Below the pieces are notes generated by a model. That model did not search any database and was not told the origin of the DNA. It worked only from the letters and a program-made list of their open reading frames with translations. Shown in pieces: positions 55,555-64,000 of a DNA stretch of 64,000 nt. The DNA is taken from assembly GCF_017873625.1 (NCBI RefSeq), contig NZ_JAGGKL010000006.1, positions 1 through 64,000 on the forward strand. The letters are read 5' to 3'. This stretch comes from Methanobacterium petrolearium (lineage in GTDB: Archaea; Methanobacteriota; Methanobacteria; Methanobacteriales; Methanobacteriaceae). The position numbers and the translations under genes were made by a program. Position 1 is the stretch's first letter, and each line of letters begins with the position of its first letter.

Positions 55555-56328
55555 TTAACCCCCTATTTTCAGTAAAGATGCCTTATCCATAAAAAGAAGA
55601 ATAAACCCTGACATAACCATGAAAACTGCAAAAAACAGATCATTAACACCTATTTTCAGAGTGTTCAAACTGGATCTTCCTTTTCCCCCATTGAAACCGC
55701 GGCTTTCAGCGGCAATGGCAATTTCATCAGATAATTTAAGTGTGCGGATTAAAAGAGGAATGATCATTCCCCTATAGAAATAGGAAGGTTTGCGGATGAT
55801 GTCCCATAAAGATAGATTGATTCCTCTGAGTTTGAGTGCGTTCATTATAGCTCCTGCTTCCCGGGCCAGGGTGGGGATATAGCGGAGAGTGATGGTAAGG
55901 GTGAAACTTAGGGGTGCTGGGAATCGCATCTTCTCCAGTGCCCGGGCCAAGTTGTTGGGTGAAGTGGTGAAAGCAAACAATAATCCCGCCGTAATCATCA
56001 CTCCAAAACGGGCAAAAAATGGACTGAAGGATACCAGTGAATAGTTCAGATTATCAGTTATTAAAGCTAGTACCACCACTGATATGATTCCAAAGGTGAA
56101 AAAAAGTAAAAGGAACCGCATCATACTTCGAAAAGTACGGGAAATGACGGTTAAGACAAGTAACACCATCTCCAAAGTCAGGAGGAATATAATGTTATCC
56201 AGGTAAACTGAAAGGAGAGTAACACCTAAAAGAAGTCCCATTTTAGTGCGAGGGTCCAACCTGTGGACCATGGAGTCTTCTTCCGGGTTTTGGGCGGTGA
56301 ATGGTGAAAAAAAACTTTCTATGATCAC
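55555..56328 (-). CDS. ECF transporter EcfT (chelatase operon)
   Basis: The 257-residue membrane protein has DSMVHRLDPRTKMG near its start and the coupling motif AAESRGFNGGKGRSS. The GTG start overlaps the S-component gene by 4 bp, so translation is coupled. Confidence 0.85.
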   Translation of the reverse strand: MIIESFFSPFTAQNPEEDSMVHRLDPRTKMGLLLGVTLLSVYLDNIIFLLTLEMVLLVLTVISRTFRSMMRFLLLFFTFGIISVVVLALITDNLNYSLVSFSPFFARFGVMITAGLLFAFTTSPNNLARALEKMRFPAPLSFTLTITLRYIPTLAREAGAIMNALKLRGINLSLWDIIRKPSYFYRGMIIPLLIRTLKLSDEIAIAAESRGFNGGKGRSSLNTLKIGVNDLFFAVFMVMSGFILLFMDKASLLKIGG

Positions 56329-56876
56329 TCACCAATCGCCCCTGCCTTTTTGAGTTCCTGAACTATTTTCGAACCAACAAAACCTCCCAGAACACCGAGG
56401 GTTGTGGTTATCAATGCTGATACCAGTATCAGGGTAGGGGTGAGAATGGTTTGAGAGAACCCGAAGAAAAAGGGAACTGTGAGGATTACAAAGGTTTCCA
56501 CCAGTTGGTTAATTCCACAAGCTGTTATTAAAGAATTTCTAACCCCATATTCTCCATATTTAATTTTAATAACAGCATCTGCTGCTAAACCTCCCAGTAC
56601 TGTGGTGGGGAGTAATGGTAAAAATGCTGGCATTATAAATCCACATATTATCCCATTTACTACGCCAATAATGGTGAATGTACCGATTTTTCCCACTTTA
56701 GCCAGTCCAATGGCAATTACAATGCTCACAAAAAATGCTGAAGCCACTGATTTAGCTGGTTCGAAAGGTGTGAATGCAGAGACACCCAAAATGGTAACAG
56801 CCTGTACAATGAACATTAAAGCTATTATCATGCCAATGAATGTCAAATCTCTGGTGGTAAATTTTTTTAAATTCAT
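56325..56876 (-). CDS. ECF S component of unknown substrate (chelatase operon)
   Basis: The 183-residue membrane protein (MNLKKFTTRDLTFIGMIIAL) has about six helices with the motif FMIPAFLPLLPTTVLGG-like segment GFIMPAFLPLLPT and shares the FTTRDxTxxxMIIAL start with the MptD-like components at 26-28 kb. It is not a CbiM. Its position between chlID and cobN suggests a substrate linked to tetrapyrrole chelation. AAGGAGATAATAT precedes the ATG. Confidence 0.75.
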   Translation of the reverse strand: MNLKKFTTRDLTFIGMIIALMFIVQAVTILGVSAFTPFEPAKSVASAFFVSIVIAIGLAKVGKIGTFTIIGVVNGIICGFIMPAFLPLLPTTVLGGLAADAVIKIKYGEYGVRNSLITACGINQLVETFVILTVPFFFGFSQTILTPTLILVSALITTTLGVLGGFVGSKIVQELKKAGAIGE

Positions 56877-56989
56877 ATATTATCTCCTTACTAAATTTTT
56901 TTGTCCTTTTTCTTTGTTTTTACCATTTTTTTTGGTCTTTCTGCAATCTATTATTGGTTTAATTCTACTATAAGCCCAAATCTTTGTCT

Positions 56990-58783
56990 TTAAACCACTT
57001 CATCCAAGTAAAAGTGTGGTGCTGTAAAACTAATGGAGATATCTTCCAAAACACCGATGCTTCTATTTCTAGTTTCAGCGTTGACAAAAACCATGTTAAC
57101 ACCATCAATCATTTCTGAAATGAGTTTTATATCTGTTTCAAGATTATCTTCCAAGAACACATTCCCGCGACCATCGGAAATCACCACCAGAGTGGGTGTT
57201 GCTCTTTTTTCAAGTTTAGCCATTTTCAGCGCCTGATATATAGCCGGAGTAAGGGGTGTTTTACCCCCAGTGGGTAAATTCTCCAGGGATTCTTCGATCT
57301 TATTCACATCTCTGGTTGGAGAAGACAATATCTCAGCATCGTCTCCCCTGAACGCCAGGAGTGCAATTTTGTTCTTTTTTTCATAAGATTCCTTTAAAAG
57401 GAGCCATGAAAGGCTTTTGGCAAACCCTATTTTCTTATCCATTCGCATGGAAGATGATGAGTCCAAGAGTATGATGTAGAGGGATTCCCCTTTACTAACA
57501 CGAACCTTTTCCATTACATGTTCAGGCAGCACCACCAATTTTCCATTATTATTTTCCCGTGCTGCCTTGCGCACAGTGGCATCCACTGCCAAACTGGCAG
57601 GTTTCTTACTATCCCTGGCTTTCAGATACATTCCCCTACTCCCCGTGACTTTTGAACTATTTTTTCCCTGTAAGGCTCCTTTAACCTCCGTTCTGGTGAT
57701 GTTCTTTTTCAATTGACGTTGTCGATCTATTTCAAAAGTTTCTTCAGGAGGTTCACCATGAATCATGTTTTCAATGGCCTCCTGGGTGAGAGGTTCATCT
57801 TTTTGGAATGGTAATTGCTTCATTCTATGTGGTAGAGCCATTAAGGCAGCTTCCTTAAGATCTTCTTCTGCTACCTCAGTTCTACAATCCAATGCTGCCA
57901 GTGCTTTGGATGTTTTTTCCATAACAATATCTGCTCTGTGGGTTTTTATGCCCAGACTGGTGATTATTTCCACTATCTTTTCCAGCATGTCCTGCGAAAT
58001 CATTACCTGAGGTAGTAATTTCTGAGCCTGAATGATCTTATCCTGTAAGTTTTCCTGCTGGGTTTTGAATTTTTGTTCAAATTCCCATGGATCATGATCA
58101 AATTCGCGTCGGTATTGCATTACTTTGAGACGTTCTTCCTTTGATTCAAGAGCTTTAACTTCCACCGAGAGCCCAAAACGATCTAATATTTGAGGACGCA
58201 GGTCACCTTCTTCCGGATTCATGGTTCCAACCAGAATAAACCTAGATGGATGATGAATAGAGATTCCTTCTCTTTCCACCAGATTCACACCCATAGCTGC
58301 AGAATCAAGAAGTACATTTACCAAATGATCATCTAAAAGGTTCACTTCATCAATATAGAGGATGTTGCGGTTAGCTCGTGCCAAAATTCCTGGTTCTAAA
58401 GCTTTAATTCCTTTTTTTAAGACTTTTTTTATATCTATAGTTCCAATTACCATATCTTCAGTGGCTGATATGGGCATGTCCACGATTTCCATTCTTTTAC
58501 TAAGTTTAGGGAGTGTGCCTCCATTTTTATATTTTTCCTGGCAAGAATGACACATTAATTTGATATCAGATGGATGGCAGTTAAAGGAACAACCTTCCAC
58601 GATTTCTATTTCAGGTAACAGATATGAAAGTGAACGAACGAACGTTGATTTCCCTGTACCTTTATCTCCTTTTATGAGCACTCCTCCTATTGAAGGATCA
58701 ATGGCATTTATAAGAAGTGCTTTTTTCAGTATTTTCTGCCCCACCATGGCAGTAAATGGAAATATAACAAACTTATGATGCAT
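56990..58783 (-). CDS. Fused ChlI/ChlD-type AAA+ chelatase subunit
   Basis: The 597-residue protein joins a ChlI AAA+ domain (GDKGTGKSTFVRSL, ILYIDEVNLLDDHLV) to a C-terminal von Willebrand A domain with the MIDAS motif LDSSSSM and GGKTPLTPA. Cysteines in EGCSFNCHP and MCHSCQEK may form a Zn site. It powers metal insertion by CobN-type subunits. The start at 58783 follows GGGTGATACAGTT; the longer frame to 58807 has no ribosome site. Confidence 0.87.
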   Translation of the reverse strand: MHHKFVIFPFTAMVGQKILKKALLINAIDPSIGGVLIKGDKGTGKSTFVRSLSYLLPEIEIVEGCSFNCHPSDIKLMCHSCQEKYKNGGTLPKLSKRMEIVDMPISATEDMVIGTIDIKKVLKKGIKALEPGILARANRNILYIDEVNLLDDHLVNVLLDSAAMGVNLVEREGISIHHPSRFILVGTMNPEEGDLRPQILDRFGLSVEVKALESKEERLKVMQYRREFDHDPWEFEQKFKTQQENLQDKIIQAQKLLPQVMISQDMLEKIVEIITSLGIKTHRADIVMEKTSKALAALDCRTEVAEEDLKEAALMALPHRMKQLPFQKDEPLTQEAIENMIHGEPPEETFEIDRQRQLKKNITRTEVKGALQGKNSSKVTGSRGMYLKARDSKKPASLAVDATVRKAARENNNGKLVVLPEHVMEKVRVSKGESLYIILLDSSSSMRMDKKIGFAKSLSWLLLKESYEKKNKIALLAFRGDDAEILSSPTRDVNKIEESLENLPTGGKTPLTPAIYQALKMAKLEKRATPTLVVISDGRGNVFLEDNLETDIKLISEMIDGVNMVFVNAETRNRSIGVLEDISISFTAPHFYLDEVV

Positions 58784-59009
58784 AACTGTATCACCCAATT
58801 TATACATGATTTATTTAGTTTAATTTCTCGTTAGAATTAACTAAATTCAATAATATAATATTTTCCATTTCTTTGTTATTATTACGTTTTGTAGAAATTA
58901 AAGAAAAAGATAATACAATCAAATATTTAAAAAAGAAAAATGGGATATGAAGTCAAAAAAGTTCATTAAGGCGTGACGATATTAACATCTTATGACATCC
59001 ATTTATTTC

Positions 59010-59519
59010 TTATTGCTGGTTTAAAATCTGTTCAAGTAAAATCAGAGTTTTTTTCACCCCTGATCTTTGCCGTGACAGAAGTTGCTCGGAATTGGGAGAA
59101 CACAAATCCGCATATTCATCTGAATTGATTCTAACCGTTTTATCCTGCGTCACAATTGATATTCCACCCCTACCGATCCCAGCTGTGGTTCCTATTCCAA
59201 CATCGGCTCCAGAAATTTTTTTAACTGCTCGTGCCATTAGCAATGCCACTTCCTGGTCCTCTTTTTCATGATAAACCTTTATCCCATTAATGATTTTATG
59301 TGGTTTAGGTGGATCAACCTTTAAAACTGATTTGAGTGCACTGAGTGTGGGAATGAACATCCCACATAGAAGTATCACATTATCTTGAAAGTTTTTCAAG
59401 GATTCTGGCTTCAATACCTGGGGACCAAATTCTCCCTGATATCCTTGGGTACATGCATGTATTTCCCGGGCAATGATACCATGGGTGAAGCATTCGGCGG
59501 TGGCAACTGTAATTGTCAT
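59010..59519 (-). CDS. hcgF: FeGP cofactor biosynthesis protein HcgF
   Basis: The 169-residue protein starts MTITVATAECFTHG; Cys10 corresponds to the active Cys that forms a thioester with the carboxyl group of the guanylylpyridinol precursor. The rest (GADVGIGTTAGIGRGGIS) fits the family. It prepares the acyl group for iron-carbonyl ligation in the FeGP cofactor of [Fe]-hydrogenase (Hmd). It stands 209 bp after hcgE on the same strand. Confidence 0.82.
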   Translation of the reverse strand: MTITVATAECFTHGIIAREIHACTQGYQGEFGPQVLKPESLKNFQDNVILLCGMFIPTLSALKSVLKVDPPKPHKIINGIKVYHEKEDQEVALLMARAVKKISGADVGIGTTAGIGRGGISIVTQDKTVRINSDEYADLCSPNSEQLLSRQRSGVKKTLILLEQILNQQ

Positions 59520-59569
59520 GATACATCAACCATCTTACAATGTTCTGGTAAATTCATTTAAAATGTTTA

Positions 59570-59645
59570 AATGCGGGTTTTTTTAAAATTAAATGTCTTA
59601 AAACACAAATTTTTAAAGTTAAATGTGTTAAAATGCAGTTTTTTG
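59570..59645. repeat. Short tandem repeat between hcgF and hcgE
   Basis: About two and a half imperfect copies of an approximately 31-bp AT-rich unit, each with TTAAATGTNTTAAAA followed by a T tract. Likely part of a promoter or leader of hcgF. Confidence 0.4.
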
Positions 59646-59728
59646 AATAGATATTATCAATGATTTTTCTTCGCAAGTACTGACAAGTTTTTTTATAAAA
59701 TAACATGGCACTGATTTTTCCAGCGTGA

Positions 59729-60367
59729 TTATTTCCCCAAATTGCGTGACTCCAATGCTTTTAATATTTCCATGGTCATTCTGTTTGCAATTTCATCCAG
59801 CATATAAGGAGTTACCGGTTCCCTATCCCTGATGAACTTTCCGGTGGTTACAACAGTATGATGATGGTTTATGCCCTGTTTTCTTAATTCATTGATAACT
59901 GGATTACTGCGGTCTGCGTCGGAGATTCCAATTACTTCTATTTTTTCATCTCCAATCCCAAAAACCCCTGCAGTACTTATGGTGGTTGCACCAATTTCAT
60001 GCGCCCTTTTAATGATTGCCGCAGTGGTGGGAATAGTGTTTCCCCCGGCTATTTCCACACATACCACATCCCCATTTATATAATCCAAATTTTGCAGATT
60101 AATGTCTTTTCTGATGGGTATAACCTCTTTAATACCCCTAAGTTCATGTAGAAGGTCTACCTTGTATTTTCCTATGTTTCCTCCCAGGATTTTAAAAATT
60201 ATATCTCCTGATGAGATCTTCTGGGAATCAATTGCAGTTATTTTTTGGGGCCCTCCCCGGTGTGTCTGGGCTAAATTGAGTCCTGTTCGTATTCCCAGTC
60301 TTCCCAGTCCCACCAGAGTTACGTGGCCTTTGGGAACCTTATTATTTTCCATTTCTTCTATTTTCAT
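59729..60367 (-). CDS. hcgE: FeGP cofactor biosynthesis adenylyltransferase HcgE (ThiF/E1-like)
   Basis: The 212-residue protein has an E1/ThiF-type Rossmann ATP motif (LVGLGRLGIRTGLN) and STAGVFGIGDEKIEVIG. HcgE adenylates the carboxylate of the guanylylpyridinol, before transfer to HcgF. The gene is separated from hcgD by 443 bp with its own promoter and a structured element. Confidence 0.85.
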   Translation of the reverse strand: MKIEEMENNKVPKGHVTLVGLGRLGIRTGLNLAQTHRGGPQKITAIDSQKISSGDIIFKILGGNIGKYKVDLLHELRGIKEVIPIRKDINLQNLDYINGDVVCVEIAGGNTIPTTAAIIKRAHEIGATTISTAGVFGIGDEKIEVIGISDADRSNPVINELRKQGINHHHTVVTTGKFIRDREPVTPYMLDEIANRMTMEILKALESRNLGK

Positions 60368-60499
60368 TTAATAGCCCTTAAAGAGTATCATCTCTTAAGA
60401 TATTTCAATAATACTTTCTTAACTGAAGTGTTGGGTTAATTTTAGTTGTATGAATGTTTGTTTGTAGTAGGAGGGTTAATTTAAGTAGTAGTAATGACA

Positions 60500-60668
60500 G
60501 AAATAGAATTGAAGGGCATCCAAATCTTGTGATACATTTGAGCGAAAAATGTTTTTTTAATCTTCAGATGCCCTACTATTCATACAATATCCGGATTTTT
60601 CTACTCTGCAGTATTACATCCTTCTATTGAACTTTTGGAGGAGGTGTGATGAGGTAAAACCTCTCCAA
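60500..60668 (-). ncRNA. Candidate structured RNA B (relative of element A at 13 kb)
   Basis: On the minus strand a first hairpin is TTGGAGAGGT with ACCTCCTCCAA (60634-60667, one bulge). A second is AGGGCATC with GATGCCCT (60513-60574) whose loop holds CGCTCAAATGTAT (60532-60544), identical to element A. Inside it ACATTT/AAATGT can form an apical hairpin. Promoter at 60690-60717 fits a start near 60665. It could be a leader of hcgE or a free sRNA. Confidence 0.5.
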
Positions 60669-60693
60669 ACTAGTATTAGTACTAAGTACTATA

Positions 60694-60717
60694 AATACTT
60701 TATCTTAAAAAAGTATT
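60694..60717 (-). promoter_or_regulatory. AATACTT-N10-AAGTATT operator before hcgE
   Basis: Arms AATACTT (60694-60700) and AAGTATT (60711-60717) with a 10-bp centre, running into the minus-strand TATA AAGTATTTATAGTA, as at 38564-38587. The centre is less symmetric here. Confidence 0.6.
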
Positions 60718-60810
60718 ACTTTTTTGTTTTGTTTATTTTACTCCTTTTTTTCTTTCTGATAGTTTTAATGAACTTTTTTTTAAACAAATTTATAATGTTT
60801 ATCTGATTAA

Positions 60811-61536
60811 TTAGCTCGTGGACATATTAGGGGATTGATACGTATCCCAGGGTTTATTGGTATAATTTACATCGGCATTTAACCCTAATTCGTTTAACAT
60901 TTGGCAAAGTTTCACCAACCCAGGGATTTCTGTGGCATGGTGGGTGGCATCCACTAGGTTAATGCCGAATCTCTGGGCAAGTACGGCACCCGGATGGGTG
61001 AGATCACCAGAAAGCAATAAATCAACTCCTTTTTTACTGGCAAGTTTAATATAGTGAGGGTTTAATCCAAACCCAGATATTAAAGCTATTTTTTCAATTT
61101 TACTTTCTTTTCCCTGAACAATTCTTATATGATCCACATCAAGAGAATCAAACACCCTCCCTACAAAACCATCAAGGGTGAATTCCTCTTTGCAAATCCT
61201 CCCTATTCCTGTTTCCTCTTCCAAAACATCGATGACATCTAATTTCAGGGAGTCGGCCAGGGCGTCATTGGCACCACCCTGGACGATATCCCAATTGGAA
61301 TGGATGATGTAAGTGGGAGTTGTAGGAGGAAACAGTGAGGGATGGTGACAAACTAAGAGATCTGCTTCCTCACTGTTTGGATCAGTTTCAGGATGGATGT
61401 CTAAAATTACCGCTACGTTCTCCACCTCAATTTCATCTGGATGGCCTGGACCTATGAATCCTACTTTATCATCAGTTAAGGCTAGACTGAGAGGGACTTT
61501 ATCTTCAATTATTTTGAATAATTCAGATGCTAACAT
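60811..61536 (-). CDS. hcgD: FeGP cofactor biosynthesis protein HcgD (NIF3-like)
   Basis: The 241-residue protein is of NIF3 type with metal-binding residues in DLLVCHHPSLFP and DATHHATEIP, and a GHPDEIEVENVAVILD start region. HcgD is thought to bind iron and deliver it for the cofactor. It overlaps hcgC by 14 bp. Confidence 0.85.
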   Translation of the reverse strand: MLASELFKIIEDKVPLSLALTDDKVGFIGPGHPDEIEVENVAVILDIHPETDPNSEEADLLVCHHPSLFPPTTPTYIIHSNWDIVQGGANDALADSLKLDVIDVLEEETGIGRICKEEFTLDGFVGRVFDSLDVDHIRIVQGKESKIEKIALISGFGLNPHYIKLASKKGVDLLLSGDLTHPGAVLAQRFGINLVDATHHATEIPGLVKLCQMLNELGLNADVNYTNKPWDTYQSPNMSTS

Positions 61537-62302
61537 CTTCCACCGTAGAATTTATTTTTGCCAAATAGTTTTCAATTGTATCATCTGATGATAATGGTTG
61601 TAATGCAGATATTATCAGTGCAGGTTCCCTCAGGAGTGATGAAAACTTATGATGATCCTTTTCCTTGAATATAACCCCTTCATAGAAATTCATTCCTGCC
61701 ACACCATAAAGTACTCCGTTACTTTCTAAAACATCACCCAGGCTTTTTCGGAGGACTTCCATGGTGAAGGTCATGGTTCCGGAAGTTTTAGTGTTTAATC
61801 CTCCAGTTTTCAATATCCCCTTATATTTTGAACCAGCATCATCAATTCTGTCATTTATGTTGCTTTTTTCATTAATATGATGGTCGCTACCATCTGAAGT
61901 GGGATCTTCTGCTATGAATATTGGAACGTCACCATTAACAAATTCTCTAACTGTTTGTGGACTCAAACCTCCTAAACCCGTGGTGTCCACCACCAGATCA
62001 GCTTCTTTGATCCGGGATAGATCATCAGTGAACTTCACCCCTTCTCCTAAAAGGTGTTCAAGATTGGGTTGAATATCAACTACTGTGACACTTGAAAACT
62101 CCTTAAATTGTTCAGCAAGTTTCATTCCTGTGATGTATGCCCCTACAATTACTGTCTCTTCCACGTTCACATCCAATGATTCAACCCACTGGAGGGTGGC
62201 TTCACATTTAATATCCCCTATTCTGTTAACTATATCCCCTACTTTTATTCCAGAGTACATGGTGAAAACTTCTTCTGTAATTCCCCTTTCCTTTATAATC
62301 AT
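61523..62302 (-). CDS. hcgC: FeGP pyridinol C3-methyltransferase HcgC
   Basis: The 259-residue protein has a Rossmann-like SAM-binding fold (VIVGAYITGMKLAEQF, VVDIQPNLEHL, VVDTTGLGGL). HcgC methylates position 3 of the pyridinol ring using SAM. It overlaps hcgB by 4 bp and hcgD by 14 bp, so translation is coupled. Confidence 0.87.
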   Translation of the reverse strand: MIIKERGITEEVFTMYSGIKVGDIVNRIGDIKCEATLQWVESLDVNVEETVIVGAYITGMKLAEQFKEFSSVTVVDIQPNLEHLLGEGVKFTDDLSRIKEADLVVDTTGLGGLSPQTVREFVNGDVPIFIAEDPTSDGSDHHINEKSNINDRIDDAGSKYKGILKTGGLNTKTSGTMTFTMEVLRKSLGDVLESNGVLYGVAGMNFYEGVIFKEKDHHKFSSLLREPALIISALQPLSSDDTIENYLAKINSTVEDVSI

Positions 62303-62778
62303 TCCACCACCGAAAATCCAATTCTTATGAGAGCCTCGGTTATTTCATCTTTTACTGCATCCTGAACTTCTTTACCATGCAAAATATGCGGGGGTGATGT
62401 GGCAGCTGATAATATCCTGCCTTTTTTATCCATTATTATCAGTAATGATCCAGAACCAGGTACTCCCAAACGTCCTCGAGCAATGACCATATCACAGTCA
62501 CATACATCCAGGGCTAGTAAGGCTTTGGTAATGGCTGGAGTTCGTGATAAATCTGCAGAGTTAGTATGAATGGACACGAGTTCAGCGCTCGGTAAGTTAA
62601 ATCTGGTTAAAACTTCGTTTATGGCAGAAGTTTTAACGGTATTCTTGTTGGGAACCACAATCCTCTTACACGATCTGATATGATTACGTAGAGCTATCAA
62701 CTCATCATCTGTGTCTCCAAAACGTTCATCCTGTACCGATTCCTGATAAGCATTTTTTACTGTTTCATCAAAGTTCAT
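62299..62778 (-). CDS. hcgB: FeGP guanylyltransferase HcgB
   Basis: The 159-residue protein (DUF3236 type) carries VVPNKNTVKTSAINE, GRLGVPGSGSLLIIMD and SPPHILHG. HcgB couples GTP to the pyridinol hydroxyl, giving the guanylylpyridinol. It follows hcgA by 54 bp with GGAAGATAATTC before its ATG. Confidence 0.88.
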   Translation of the reverse strand: MNFDETVKNAYQESVQDERFGDTDDELIALRNHIRSCKRIVVPNKNTVKTSAINEVLTRFNLPSAELVSIHTNSADLSRTPAITKALLALDVCDCDMVIARGRLGVPGSGSLLIIMDKKGRILSAATSPPHILHGKEVQDAVKDEITEALIRIGFSVVE

Positions 62779-62832
62779 GAATTATCTTCCTTAAATTTTG
62801 ATACCTCAATTGTTTTTATTCATATTCAAGGA

Positions 62833-63873
62833 TCATATTTTAGTTATTCCCATTTCTTTAACCGGGCATGGGATTTCATTAATTTCAGGGTTAAGTCCAA
62901 GCTCCCTGATGGTTTTAACAACTTCTTTAAGGTTTCCATATGTTGAAGATCCCACTCCTTTAACATCCAGAGGGTAATTGTCCGGTATAACAGTTGCCAC
63001 ATTATCTGCTCCTGCCATGAGGGAGAACTTAACATTCTCCGGGCCAATGGTAGGGGTGGGAACAGTGATTCTCAAGTCCTGGAAAACCAATCTGGTAATG
63101 GCAATGGTCTTCATCTGCTCAATCAAAGAACATGAAGGATGATTCTCCATGGGAGTTTCCATGTAGGGGTTAAATCCCATTATAGGCACCTCACCCAGTG
63201 TGTGAAATTCTTTCAAAAAGAAAAGATGATTAACACGATCCTGGTAAGATTCTCCTATTCCAATTAATAAACCCGAAGATAATTCAATACCTTCGTCTTC
63301 AACCATTTTACATGTCATTAACCTATCTTTCAGTTTTTCACCAGGTTTTAATTCATTAAAAAGTTTTAAATTTATTGTTTCCAGATTACAACAAACTGTG
63401 TCGGTATTATATTCTGCCAATTGTTTCACTGATTCTTTAGTTAAATCTGATCCCACGTTGATCAGTAATTCCAGGTTGGTATTTTCTTTTACAATTTTGG
63501 CGGCTTGAACTGCATGTTGACCATTATATCCATGAGCTCCGGAACAACTGATGCGTGGAATTCCTGCCTTTTCCACTGACTGAGCAGCCATCAAAATTTC
63601 ATCTTCTGTTTTTGAAAACGAATAGTAATATCCTTCACTGGATGTTTTAGCTGCAAATCCACAGTACTTGCATTTAGGTGTTATTTTACATACATTGGTT
63701 AAATGAACTGTGGATGTTAATTTAATAGGTCTTTTATTGGAATTTCGAAGCTCTGAGGCTGTTTCAAAAATTTTTACAATATTTTCATAGGATCTGGTTT
63801 TAAACAAACCCAGCACTTCATTTTTTTTTAAATCCTGTCCATTTAAAGCTCTTTTGATAATTTTGTTTATCAA
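62833..63873 (-). CDS. hcgA: Radical SAM protein HcgA
   Basis: The 346-residue biotin-synthase-like radical SAM protein shows the unusual cluster motif C62-x5-C68-x2-C71 (CKITPKCKYC), a hallmark of HcgA, and SCSGAHGYNGQ. It is thought to act in forming the pyridinol ring. Start is a TTG behind AAGGTGCTAAA. The hmd gene itself is not in the window; it may lie beyond the right edge. Confidence 0.9.
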   Translation of the reverse strand: MINKIIKRALNGQDLKKNEVLGLFKTRSYENIVKIFETASELRNSNKRPIKLTSTVHLTNVCKITPKCKYCGFAAKTSSEGYYYSFSKTEDEILMAAQSVEKAGIPRISCSGAHGYNGQHAVQAAKIVKENTNLELLINVGSDLTKESVKQLAEYNTDTVCCNLETINLKLFNELKPGEKLKDRLMTCKMVEDEGIELSSGLLIGIGESYQDRVNHLFFLKEFHTLGEVPIMGFNPYMETPMENHPSCSLIEQMKTIAITRLVFQDLRITVPTPTIGPENVKFSLMAGADNVATVIPDNYPLDVKGVGSSTYGNLKEVVKTIRELGLNPEINEIPCPVKEMGITKI

Positions 63874-64000
63874 TTTAGCACCTTTACACTTTTATAAATA
63901 ATATTCTTTTGATGAAATATCCAATCCAATGTCTAGGGCCATTTTCATGGATACTTATGAAATTTAACGATTTTTAATGATTATACCCAGATTCCGTTTA
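63874..64000. other. Upstream region of hcgA, cut by the window edge
   Basis: It contains a minus-strand TATA-like TATTATTTATAAAAG (about 63889-63903) just before hcgA. No gene end is visible in it. Confidence 0.4.

Larger units (their letters stand above)
60368..60810. other. 443-bp gap in the hcg cluster
   Basis: It contains a minus-strand promoter with the AATACTT-N10-AAGTATT operator (60694-60717), structured element B (about 60500-60668) and the leader of hcgE. No protein gene seen. Confidence 0.6.

Noticed and set aside
58829..58860. Imperfect repeat TTAGTTTAATT / AATTAACTAA before chlID as an operator
   Set aside because: Arms differ by an indel and no second copy was found in the window.

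Overview
The window reads as a low-GC, hydrogenotrophic methanogenic archaeon of the Methanobacteriales (Methanobacterium-like). Support comes from six genes for the FeGP cofactor of [Fe]-hydrogenase (hcgA-F), an archaeal nicotianamine synthase, FmdE-domain surface proteins, NikR, several CbiM-type ECF metal transporters, TATA-type promoters and GGAGG/GGTG ribosome binding sites. No rRNA, tRNA, CRISPR array or transposase was recognised.

Layout. (1) 1-13.5 kb: exported proteins (a PKD/CARDB surface protein, SppA, two paralogous FmdE-domain proteins, two small proteins with His at the mature N terminus) and a CbiM-like permease, then a 1.1-kb non-coding stretch with structured elements. (2) 13.7-19.8 kb: an MFS carrier, two small radical SAM enzymes around NikR, a MarR regulator, a broken flavoprotein and a frameshifted CfbA/CbiX. 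(3) 19.99-38.6 kb: about 18.5 kb on the minus strand forming one apparent transcription unit. It begins with a 15-codon peptide gene not previously called and continues with two SPASM radical SAM enzymes, UbiA, an ABC pair, a class II terpene-cyclase homologue, a second UbiA, a B12-type radical SAM enzyme, three ECF S components, EcfT, a fused EcfA and a second ABC pair. (4) 38.7-44.7 kb: PadR and DtxR regulators, a CDF transporter, a methyltransferase, a CooC-like ATPase, a PFL-activase-like enzyme and nicotianamine synthase. (5) 45-58.8 kb: GNAT, a methyltransferase-like protein, a histidine-free CbiM paralogue, cbiMNQO, and a chlID-ecfSTA-cobN operon. (6) 59-64 kb: hcgF, hcgE, hcgD, hcgC, hcgB, hcgA.

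The common theme is transition metal (nickel/cobalt) handling. Two shared regulatory signatures tie the regions together. One is an inverted repeat ATTAC-N25-GTAAT, found at exact 30-bp spacing six times and at 29-bp spacing twice, next to promoters of nas, cbiMNQO, the surface proteins and the MFS gene. The other is AATACTT-N10-AAGTATT over the promoter of the peptide cluster and over the promoter in front of hcgE.

The best candidate for an undescribed system is the peptide cluster. A tiny Cys/His-rich peptide (MDYEEFKEIGCFHNH), peptide-maturase-like radical SAM enzymes, prenyltransferases and a DxDD terpene cyclase together suggest a prenylated, possibly cyclised ribosomal peptide, perhaps a metallophore or redox cofactor, with its own export and uptake. 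The parts are visible in the sequence; the product and its role are inference.
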